From Hydractinia symbiolongicarpus (Eukaryota; Cnidaria; Hydrozoa; Anthoathecata; Hydractiniidae), in NCBI RefSeq assembly GCF_029227915.1, contig NC_079880.1, forward strand, positions 21,080,501-21,144,500: DNA of 64,000 nt. The letters run 5' to 3'. Position 1 is the stretch's first letter, and the number at the start of each line of letters is the position of its first letter. Below are positions 10,502-20,888 of the stretch, piece after piece. Made by a program: the position numbers and the translations under genes. The notes under the pieces are model-generated. The model was not told the origin of the DNA and made no database searches. It was given only the letters and a program-made list of their open reading frames with translations.

Positions 10502-12420
10502 TTTTAAGGGCTGCCTCTCTCTAAAATATATCGGAGATTAAAATTAACACTTTTTTATGAACAAAGAATAAATTAAGCGCATGTACAACTCTTACTTTTC
10601 ATAAAAATAATAATATAATGTATTTACTTCATTATTCAATGAGTTCTGTACCTCTCAAGCAAGTCAGATCTTTGTATTTATAAATAATGCAGTACTTTGC
10701 CAGTTGGTCTGACTTTTAAAATACTTGAAATTTGACTAATATTACAACAGCAAGAACAACAACAACAACCGTAATCATATAGATCTTTAAAAGCTGATCA
10801 AGAAAATGTATAGGATCATGTACATTTGACTAATGGTTGCAGAGATATTAGGGTTTAAAGGTTTTTTGATGACGTCACTAACTCGTCCATTCCAAACTCT
10901 TATAAATTAAAATAAGGTCATAAACCCACGTAAATTTCCAATCAAATATCTACACCCCCTGTAAAAAAAAACTGGCATTATAGCCTCCATGTATATACAT
11001 GTGGAGGCTGACAAGCTGACAAAAGTTTAGTTTAACAGAATGCCAGAAAAAAACAATAAAAAATAACCTAACACACACTTTAAATTTTGAAAAAATTTAT
11101 TTCATTTGTCATATTGCACATGGTCGCCTGTGAAAATGTGAAAATAATAGTAGTCTTATGGGCATAAAAATACATTTTACTATCCTGCAAAAGTGCAAGT
11201 CTTTGAAAGATTTTGTAGGTAGCTAGCTATAGCTAGCTTATACATCATAATTTATGCTTATAAAAGAAGAAAAGTTTGGAAACTAAGGTAGCTAGCTATA
11301 GATAATTAAAAAAGACGAATAACAACATAAGTTGTAGGTTAGAGCTAGACATGGGGATGGAGGCTAAACATTAGCCAGCTAACAGTAGCTAAGACAGTCA
11401 GTTAAATATACTTAAACTGGGAACACTTAGCTAAAACTTAAGCTAGTTATTTATTCTTAGTAAGACACATATAAAGAGAAACAACAGTAATGTAAATATA
11501 ATAACATTACAGTGAGCAGTAAGTTCAACAAACCAAAGTTTTCCGTTTGTTAGTCAGCTAACAGCTATATTATGTAGCATTTTGAATTTTAAGACAAACA
11601 CATTAGTTACGCGCCAGGGGAGACATTAATTATGCAACAAAAACATAAACAAATATGGTGGCTAGGTTTTTTTTAAAAAAAGCAGTAAAATATAAAACTT
11701 CAAGAATTTGAGGCATTTCTTGGAAAATGCGAGTCTGCTTGCTCTAGTGATATAAAACTAAACGTCTGAAAACATCAAAGTTCTTACTATTATTGATTTT
11801 AAGTCCACTCCAAACTCTAGCCTTTATTTTCTACTTCTAACTTTACTACTTTACTTCTAGCTCTAGCTACCACTTCTTACTTCACTTCTTGGACCTTTCT
11901 TTCTCCTAATTACCTTTTCGCACTTTTTTTCCAGACGAAGAAACCCGCTAGCAAAATGGATAGAACTTTTTCGGAGACTTCAAAGGAAATTTCGGCTACA
12001 TCAAAGGAAAATAAACAAATCCACTTTGCTTGTCACAGACAGACAGACAGACACACTTGGCGTATTATTATATAGACTAGTCGATAAGACCCGTGGAGAA
12101 ATCCACTTAGGCAGATGTGCAATGAAAAAATAGGTTGTTTTAGATGTTTTGCTGACATCAGTAAAGAAGATCTCAAAAAAATTAGAGAAATTTATTTTAT
12201 TCTTTTATTGTAATGTGTAGAGGTTGAAACGCTGATCAAAATAATGTATAGGACCTAGGTTTGGGAAACTTGCCCAAATTGGTCCCAGGTGGTCCGTAGT
12301 TACCTAGTGAAAAATCATTGACGTCACCACTTCGTTTCCAAGTTTTTTTGGCCTCAAAGTTTTAAATGCACTGTAATGGTTTCACTAATCTAGCTGAGCT
12401 GAACTAGGTACAAACCGCAG

Positions 12421-13356
12421 AATCTGAAGTAACGTCGCAATGTTGGGTGAGTTTGCCAAGAAGTGTCACAAAGAGGGTTAATAGGCTTAGATGGAAGACC
12501 TACTTTAAGAAAATTAATATTCTTGCGGAATAAATTTCTCATTTTTCAAGAATTTGTCCAAATTTCGCGAAATTCGAGTTTAAGCAAAATATTTGAAATG
12601 TGCAATTCGTGAAATTAAATCCTAGCGAAGAATGATAAATTTGGTAAGTTCTCGCTAAATTTGAGGTCTATCTACACAAATTTAATTTGCGAAAATAAAT
12701 CCCCTCGAAAAAAGCATTCATTTACAGAATTTGATAGTTGTAAACCTTTTAAAATTAGAAGATTCGCGAAAGTGAATCCTCGCGAAAACGATATTTTGTC
12801 TTCGCGAATTTAAGTACACACAAAAATTAATTTTAAGGTAAGGTAACATGATTTTCTCTGAAATCCCAAAGAAACGGAAAAAGAGCCCGGGGACAAGTTG
12901 GCCCTGCGAAGTTTAACGGACTGATTGAGTGCACGAATTGAATAAACCCAATCGCGTAACTCAGCTGGATCGTGGTACAAAAATAACCCGCAACTTTTGT
13001 TGTTAATCCCTCTGATCACAAGACAGGAAAAGTACCCATAGCTAAAAGAAAAGTGAAACTGAAATCGAATTTAAGCAATATAATATGTTATGTGGTTTGT
13101 GATATATTTAAATAGAGCTAAAAGAGAGGAAAAGGTAAATGTCTATCCTATTCTCGGATCCGGTTAACATTATCAAATTAACTAAAAAAAAAACAGGTAA
13201 CTTTTGAGAAAATAAGTGGTAGCTATATTTGGATTTGTCAGCAAAAATTATATAACATAGGAAATTTTGAATATCAAAAGATTATTAGAACAGGTTTTAT
13301 TGTAATTTGAAGTTTTCAAATTTTATAAGAGTTTGACCATAAGTATAGCTGTCTAA
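12421..13356. other. intergenic; cluster of TTCGCGAA-like motifs
   Basis: No gene recognised. Between 12510 and 12830 the sequence repeats short words such as TTCGCGAAATT, GCGAAAATAAATCC, TTCGCGAAAGTGAATCC and TTCGCGAATTT in both orientations. This looks like an old, decayed repeat with an alternating CGCGAA core. The open frame at 12810-13019 (minus) shows no family features. Confidence 0.4.
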
Positions 13357-13986
13357 TAAAGCTTGGTTCTCACTATGGACTTAAGATGAGCTAACCATAG
13401 TGCGCATAATGTGTTAGCCAATCTCAACTTTTGAGCTGTGGGTATCAAATGTTTTTGTTTCACGTTGACAGTACGGCGCATCGTTAGCTATTATGTAGCC
13501 GAATCTAATGCTAGAAAGAATGAAAAAGAAAGATAGAAAGAAAGTCTTGTTATTATTACTACTTCGAAGAGGACGGCGTAGCCTAGAAAGAAAGGAATTA
13601 ACAAAATTACGAAAATGAAACAGCTTTGGATCCAGGGAGGGAAAATCTTTCACACCCTGGGCGCCAACTATTCTCCTTCTGTTCTAAATGTCATTTTTTT
13701 AATTCTGTCAGCCATTTTAGTTTTAAAATGACCTTTTACAACGAAGCATACTACTATTTTTAAAATCATAAATTGCTTAGACCACGATTTATGTCGGCTT
13801 CCTTTGAAGATTGCTGAAAGTGAGATTATCTCACTGTTAGTAAAAAAATATTGATTTAAAAAAATCCGCTAATGATGAGCTAACGATGAGTTCAAGGGAA
13901 CTAAGCAGTTACTTTTATGTTCACACTATGGGCTATGGCGCAATATGGTTAGCTCATCGTTAGCCCATAGTGAGAACCAAGCTTAA
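13357..13986. mobile_element. 624-bp MITE with about 50-bp TIRs and TAA target duplication
   Basis: The ends are inverted copies: AGCTTGGTTCTCACTATGG at 13360 and its reverse complement ending at 13983, continuing with lower identity to about 50 bases (GATGAGCTAACCATA on both sides). TAA flanks both ends (13357-13359 and 13984-13986), the 3-bp duplication expected of PIF/Harbinger-type elements. The interior has no transposase, so this is a non-autonomous copy. The superfamily call rests only on the TAA duplication and is tentative. Confidence 0.75.
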
Positions 13987-15410
13987 CTGCAGTGAAAAAA
14001 ATTCACTGCAGGTAATTTGTGGGGTCATTCTTCATAAAACATCAAAAGTTTGGCTACTAATAGGGGCAGTTGTACTAAGTGTATAAACTTAAAAATTTGC
14101 ATGTTTCCATAAATTTTGGTGCTAAATTTAATTATGTTGGCCATTTTTGTTGATAATGATCAGAAAATTTTAGGCATGTTAACCCAGTTCTGAGAATAAT
14201 GTCTATATTATGTGATTATCTAAACAAATGCTTTTGGTATCGATTTTGGCAGCTCCACTCGCTACATAATTTTATGGTTTTAACTATATATCATCTCTTA
14301 AGACCAGTAAACTATAATTTTGTAGAAATATGTTCTTACACAGACAGTAGCTAGGCTAAATCTAGCATGCAGGTACTATTTTGCCATAGGTAATTTCACC
14401 ATGAAGAAATAAATTCCATTCAAGCCACTGTGAGGTGTTTAAATTTTTTTATTGATGTACGCCTCTTTTATGGATCCATCTTTAATAAGCAGATATTATG
14501 CACTGCACGTTGGTTTAAAATTGTTTGAATAAAGAAACATAACCTGCTATGGTTTCCAACTGTTTTGTCAAATAAAGAAATTATCTACAATTAAATCCAT
14601 GATAAAATGTCTGTTTCGTCTGTAAGTGCAGTTTTGCAGACTTGCTTTATCCATGCTCTGTTGGTGTTCACCTTCACATTAGTTAAGAACCGCATGGCTG
14701 GATTTCTTGTGTAAGACCTGGTTACCAATGAAGAAAGGGGCAGGCAAAAGAGATTTATGTCTACATAGTTCTTTTAACTAAGTCTGGAGTCATTGAATTA
14801 GCTACAATGGTTAGGTTGGCTATGAATAGACTTGCTCGTGGATTAAAAGGATCAGGACTATTTAATAATTTTGAGATTTGAAAGTGTCTGACCAAGACGG
14901 AAATCTACAGTTCCGCTATCAGGAAACCTAACATCCTGTATCATGTATCATGCGCGACACTCACGACAACAATCTTTGTGCTCAAAGGTGAAATAATGCT
15001 ATCGTGGAAGACGTGATCTATGGTGTCACAATGCATCATAAGTTTCACAATCATATAAAAAAAATTGTGTTCGTCATAAGGCAATTGTTTTACTTGAGTG
15101 CTATATAATTTTTAAATTTTTATTGCTTTAATAACAATTTAAATCAAAAGCAATTGAAAAAAATTACTGTAGCTATATATTCTCTTATTATAACTGTGCG
15201 TAACTATTGTTATATAGTGTGCACATAATTATTCCTAATAGCATAATTGTAAATGTTATCAACTCTACCAATGTGACACAAAGAGCTTATTAAATAAAAA
15301 TTTTGCGTAGGAACTAATAGACTAGCAAGAAGGCATTGGTGGTTGCGCGGCCAAATAAAGTTTTTAAGTGATAGAACTAATTATATTTTAACAAAGATTG
15401 AAACTTTAAT
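13987..15410. other. intergenic; nothing recognised
   Basis: AT-rich sequence without a convincing coding frame, RNA gene or terminal repeats. One short local duplication (CATCCTGTATCATGTATCATG near 14931) is the only visible structure. Confidence 0.5.
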
Positions 15411-15417
15411 TTAAAAG

Positions 15418-15808
15418 TTGAAGAATGAGAAGCAATAGAAATGAACGAAAAACGGCGATAGAAATACTTTTTTAGATTGTGTTTGGAAACAAAAAATGGT
15501 GCTATAGAATTGTTTTTTTTAATCGTATTTTAACGAAAACGAAAAGCGGCAATAGAAATGCTTTTTCAGATCGCGTTTTAAAAATTTAAGAACGAAAAAC
15601 TGTGATAGAAATGTTTTTTTGAATCATATTTTAAAAGTTTAAGAACAAAGAGAGGCGATAGAAATGCTTTTTTAGATCACGTTTTGAAAGTTTAGAAACG
15701 AAAAGCGGCAATAGAATTGCTTTTTTAGATTGTATTTTAAAAGTTTAAGAACGAAGAGCAGCGATAAAAATGCATTTTTAGATCGTGTTTTAAAAGTTTA
15801 AATACGAA
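15418..15808. repeat. about 52-bp degenerate tandem repeat, roughly seven copies
   Basis: A unit of the form (A)AGAACGAAAARCGGCGATAG, then AAATGCTTTTTTAGATCGTGTTTTAAAAGTTT, recurs with starts near 15588, 15641, 15693 and 15747 (spacing 52-54) and more degenerate copies before that. Copies differ at many positions, so the array is old. No coding signal. Confidence 0.8.
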
Positions 15809-16510
15809 AAAGTTTGTTTGTGTCAAAAAAGAAAAGTTGTAAATGTTATGTTAAAGAAACTATTTTTATGATTTTAAACAAAATTTTATTGAATAATAAC
15901 GTAAATGTATCATGCTTAACTGGAGCAGGACGGCAAGTGTGCAGCATGACACTTATTGTAAAAAAACATTCACTTGTAAAAACTATATATTTAATCATCA
16001 TAGGTCATCGTACTATTTTAAGCAGGCGATAATACAAAATTTCTGTGCATGCAATATTGAACCTGAAAAACTCAAAATATTTTAATACAGGAAAGTAAGA
16101 ACACAATTCTTTTATCCTTGTACACCACAAAGGGATTTTCTTTTGCCGTGGGAAACACACAAAGGTATGTTCTAAACAAAGTTCACGGCCGTGAATTAAA
16201 ACCCATGTCCAAAAAATTGTGAGTATTTAAGTCATTAATTAAACTTTGTCACTACTTGTGAAACTAAAAATATTTAATGTATATAAATTAAATTACAATA
16301 AGTTGAACAGTGACTGATAACAACGCTAACAATGGATCACGAAAATCATCACTTAAAATAATAATCTGTTATTGTTAATGATTTTTTTATTTCTTTATTT
16401 TTTTTTAAGTTTTTTACAAGACAACTATAAAATTTTTTACAAGACAACTATAAAGAGCTTAAAATGCCATTAAAGCTTGAATTTAAAATCACAAAAAAAC
16501 AGATGGCAGA

Positions 16511-16878
16511 CATTTTGTCTGACAAGTCTCCAAAAATTGCCATTGCACGCTAAAAATGGATTTTATAGGTTGATTTTAAAAACTCAATGTTTATTTTTCA
16601 GGTGTGCGATTAATCACACTTCGAAACGATTTAGGTGTGTGCCAAGGCGTGCAAATGCAATTGCACCTCTCTCTTGAAAAAGACTGGTTTACGCCATTTT
16701 GTCTGACGAGTTTCCAAAAATTGCCATTGCACGCTAAAAAAGGATTTTATAGGTTGATTTTAAAAACTCAATGTTTATTTTTCAGGTGTGCGATTAATCA
16801 CACTTCGAAACGATTTAGGTGTGTGCCAAGGCGTGCAAATGCAATTGCACCTCTCTCTTGAAAAAGACTGGTTTACGC
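16511..16878. repeat. 184-bp tandem duplication
   Basis: Two consecutive copies of a 184-bp unit begin at CATTTTGTCTGAC (16511 and 16695), differing at a handful of bases. Each copy includes TTTATTTTTCAGGTGTGCG, which looks like a splice acceptor, followed by a short frame with Cys and Arg. I cannot connect either to donors or to a protein family, so I leave them as repeat DNA. The flanks (15810-16510 and 16880-17110) show nothing recognisable. Confidence 0.85.
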
Positions 16879-17119
16879 GCTACACAAACCCTTTCACCAA
16901 AGTCAAAAGCACTTTTTAAGTTTATCGCAATTACTTTAATGATCTTTGCGTAAGCTATGTGAGTGATTTAACAAAAGCTTCGCAATAAAACAATGCAGTA
17001 TATAATTATTTTCTCATAACTGTGACTTTCATCATTTAAATTTTCGAAAATAAAATCTCCTTAGGTATTAGCACAAAGTAATAAAATTTGACATCTTGTT
17101 AGTTAACTTCATTTACCAG

Positions 17120-18640
17120 ATCCACTGGTATGGTCTTCAGTAGGCCAACATTGGTGGTGCTTTTAGAACTGGGGCAGGCAGTCTTCTTTGGCTTGTATAA
17201 AGCCCCCTAACAGTCTCGAAATGTGGTTGAAAAAACTGTTAAATTAAAAATGTTTAATAAATGTTTATTGAAGTGGCAGACACTGCTTTCTCTGGTAGAA
17301 TGTGCCATTCGTTAATAACCCAAGAAACAAATGAAAATTTCTTTTATCCAGACTACTATGAGGCACCATATCTTTTTGAGTATCCCCTTGCTAGTTAATT
17401 CTCACTCAGTTCAAAAAAGTCTAGGTTCAAATTTTAATACCAATACCTGTGATCATCTTAGTAAATCTTCTTTGGACCTTTTCTATGTTGTTAATATCTT
17501 TTTGCAGGAATGGTTTCCATGATTTATTTATTTAACATGAGGTCTTGTTTAATGACACCCAAGGTTCTGTTTGCTTCTTCTGCACACCATACACACCAAG
17601 GTCTTTTTCAACTTCTACAGCTTCGGTGGTTATTAATATAGTACTCAGGGTATTGGTTCCAACCAATGTGTAGACAATACATTTATTAAAATTGAAAAGC
17701 ATACACCAGTCTATTGACCAATTAAGCATAGTTTCAAGATCATTTTGTGGTTGATCTCTATTACTTCTGTTTTTCACTTTGGAAAATAACTTTTTTGTCA
17801 TCCGTAAATTTGAGAACATGATGGATTACGTCCTCATCTATGTCGTTAACGTAAAATATAAACAGGTCCCCCAAAAGATCCCTGTGGTGTACACCACTAA
17901 GCACTGGTAACCAAGCTGATTCTGTACTAGAAATAAACTACCCTCTGCTCTCTCACAAATAACCAGGAGTCAGTCCAGCTCCATGTGCTAAGAGTTTTTT
18001 AAGCAGTCTCTTATGGGGTACTTCATTAAAAGCTTTACTTAAGTACAACATCAACAGGATAGCCTTGATCTTGATATTCAGTGATTCTGTTAATGACTTG
18101 TTAAGCAGGATCTATTTTTTCAAAAACCCAGCTGAGACTCTTTAAACAAGTTGTTGTTTTCAAGTGTTAACTAAAGTCATTACAATACTAACAAGTCATT
18201 ACAATTGACCAGAGTACTTTACAGATTTGTGAAGTCAGACTAATTGATCTATAATTGCTAACTAGCCATTTTGATACCTTTTAAAAAATTGGGGTAATGT
18301 TTCCTTTCAACCGATCCTTAGGTACAATTTTTGTTTTAATGCTTTCCTTAAATAATATTGACAATGGTTCACATAGTTCCTATGACATTTTCTTTACTAC
18401 AGTTGGATATATTTTGTCAGGGCCTGGTGATTTGTTTGGTAATAATGCATTTAGTTTGTTGCAGACAAAAATACATTTGGCTAGGCTCAGGAAGCTGTCA
18501 ATAATTCTTGTGTAAAAACTGAGGTGAAGCATTTGTTAAACATATAAGCAGTTTTTTAATGATCTTGAATGTTACTATCTCAGTCTTGCACTGGCCTTAC
18601 TGTATCCTTCGTTTTCGTATTTGTATTTGTAGAATGCTTT
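17120..18640 (-). pseudogene. decayed non-LTR retrotransposon reverse transcriptase (jockey/CR1-like)
   Basis: Read on the minus strand, fragments in shifting frames match the order of a LINE reverse transcriptase. Near 18450-18400 is NKSPGPDKI. Near 18230 is SNYRSISLTSQICKVL. Near 18020 is LSKAFNEVPHKRLLKKL. Near 17880-17810 is IFYVNDIDEDVIHHVLKFTDD, where the catalytic YADD-type motif has decayed to FTDD. At 17819-17532 is the thumb-side segment with KNRSNRDQPQNDLETMLNWS. About 17520-17460 holds LQKDINNIEKVQRRFTKMI. Frames shift and stops interrupt it throughout, so it is dead. No ORF1 and no poly-A tail were identified. I describe it only as a relic. Confidence 0.85.
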
Positions 18641-18659
18641 GGTTTTTTTTTAATGTTTT

Positions 18660-20870
18660 TCGCTAATATTCGTTTAAGTTGCCTGAGATAATACCATAAA
18701 TTGATTACAAAACTCTATTGTCATTTTCAAGCAACCTGTACGGTGCTGTATCAATTTTCTACGGACCTGTTTTGATAGTTTTCATGTGAACTATTTTGGT
18801 GTGTGTGACACAAGTTGTTTTTATGTTTTTATTCCTTCAAGATAAAAATCAAGATAGTACACTAAAGTTTATTATTATATTTTTAGTTGCTTTTATTTAC
18901 AATTTCTATAAACTTTGTGCTTGAAGTATTTTCAACATTTGATCTTTTCAATTACATATAAAGAAGATGTAATAGCATTTGTTGCTATGATTGCAACATA
19001 AGAAGTAAAAGTAAAAATAAAAAAAATACAAAGGAGGGAAAAAGAAGACAAAACAGTTGTGACTAAAACATCAAACTAAAACTAAAGGCTTTGTAAATTC
19101 CTATCTTTGTGTATACTTATAACATCCCAAAGACCTTCTTTTTGAAAATGTAAAAATAAAATTTTCTTTGCCTCTTTTTAATTCATATCCTGTTTATATA
19201 TCGAAAAGGGTGGAAAAAGATATTTTTTTGTCTTCTTATATTGACACATGTGCTTGCTTCCTAATCGGAGATCAATAAATGAATCTTCCTAGATTAACCC
19301 ATGCAAAATCAGATGTTTTTTGGCTGACACTTTCAACCATTTTGGTCCACATATCCAGGATTTGAATTAGAACAAGAAACCGCATCAGTTTGAAATCACA
19401 CATAATGAAAAAACATTTCAATCTATGCGATAAGATACAATATTTTGTAATTGAGGGGGGCAGGATAAAATTCAAGCCAAATTGTTCATAAAACTATTTA
19501 AAACATGATTTGTCAAAAGAAGAAGAAAAACTAGCTAAGGATAAAACCAACCCCTGCCGTGTTGATTAAGATTTTAACCCTACGGCTGCTTTAATATTTT
19601 TATCAAATAATATATCACTTCAAACAAAAGTTTCATTTAAAAAACACATGGTTTTTGTATGCAAATTTTGTCCTCTGAGCGTGATAGCTTTTTCAAAAGA
19701 ATATGCAGAAAGAAAGCAAAATCAAATATAAGTTTTGTTTTTGTGAGAGCACATGTGAAAAAATAAAATAAAAAACATAAACTTTATATTTTTCATAAAG
19801 TTGAAACTTTATATGTTAATACAACATTGTCCAGATGAAACACAATAAATTATACAACACACAAATTCTGAGCTACCATTCTTAAATAAGCAAAATACAT
19901 ATTATAACAACAACTTCTTTCTTCATCTTAACCAAGCGCTATACTTCAGTAAAAACAGCTAAAGATAAAGGTTTCTTCTCAATATCAGAAAAGCACAACA
20001 GCATCAGGTTTCAGTTTCTGCAAGAAAATAGTAGGCAATTTTTAATCCAGTGAAATGAGCAATAACAATGACTTGAATCCAGTGTGATAAAACTTTCCTG
20101 AAGACCGTCGCCGCAGCCCCCACGATGAAAGGGAAACCAACATATCACACTACTCCGTATGTGTGATTTAACTATAAAATCACTGCACAAATAATTCCTA
20201 ACAATAGAGAAAAAAAAAAATTTTTTTTTTCAGCCATGGTCTGTAGGCTACTAATCATTTATCCCTTGCTAATGATTATTTTGTTGCCACCTGCTAATTT
20301 AAGCTCTGATATCTATATAGTAATACAGTAATTCCATCTGAAATGTGCAAAGTGGGGACAAAGTCAGTTAAAAAATGTCTTATTTGTTACTAACTTTATT
20401 GATGTTATTTTGTGACGTTAATATATACTATATTCTTTGATGTAAGTAAGAAACAAAAAAGTAGAAAAAAGCCATTGTGTTGCATACCTTTGTTTGAGGC
20501 CTAATATCTTGGAAATGGGTAGAAATAAGCTGGGTCAATTCACCTGTAATATTTTTGTAACCCTTGGTCAAATAACCTGATCCTGTACAATACCCTGATC
20601 AGCCTTTCAAGCTTTAAACAAGAGAGCCAACAGGTTGAAAATGAATTTCTTGTGCATTGGAGAGTTTTGCCAACATCAGCAACATTTTTAAACGCTGGTA
20701 TCTCCTTAACAATTTGTCCTAATCCTAAAAGCATTATTTAAAACAAAATTTGAGATATATGTCTATTTTTTGTAACAAATGATGGCCGTTTTCTCTGAAT
20801 ACAAAAATTAGATCAGTCTTATGCTTTTTTTATTCAATTTATTTCTTTTGTTTTTATCTTTATTAAATTT
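18660..20870. other. intergenic, upstream of the sorting-nexin gene
   Basis: AT-rich DNA with no convincing gene. Visible structure is limited to an A/T homopolymer palindrome at about 20209-20230 and scattered oligo-A/T runs. A pyrimidine-rich tract ending TTCTTTTAG at 20879 is either the 3' end of a 5'-UTR intron or a trans-splice acceptor for the next gene, so a 5'-UTR exon could lie in this region unseen. Confidence 0.5.
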
Positions 20871-20888
20871 TCTTTTAGGACTATCATC

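Larger units (their letters stand above)
1498..12080. repeat. head-to-tail array of an interspersed repeat family (TC/TT ... CTAG ends), rolling-circle-like
   Basis: The same junction recurs at 1497/1498, 3090/3091, 5330/5331, 6892/6893, 8052/8053 and 12080/12081. The left side ends in a CAGACAGACACAC-like run, then an AT-rich GTATTATTATA and GACTAG. The right side begins TCGATAAG or TTGATAAA, followed within about 10 bases by a small hairpin, GTGGAAAAATCCAC in good copies. Further internal starts with the same hairpin lie near 2504 and 7492. Copies share internal modules, for example 2560-2960 with 7545-7955 (GTAGAGCTT, CATGCAGGAGATGA, GCCGTGACGTCTAGGCTG in the second). TC...CTAG ends in tandem are typical of Helitron/Helentron-type non-autonomous elements. 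However, I see no clear 3' hairpin, and nothing encodes Rep/helicase here. The family assignment is inference; the repeated structure is directly visible. Confidence 0.6.
7240..12080. repeat. duplicated block, copy 2 (carries BAHD gene 2)
   Basis: This is the partner of 2260-6892, in the same orientation and order: repeat module, BAHD gene, then the tract ending in GACTAG at 12080. The non-coding parts have diverged more than the coding part. The 12081-12420 stretch continues with a further partial repeat copy starting TCGATAAGACCCGTGG. Confidence 0.85.
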
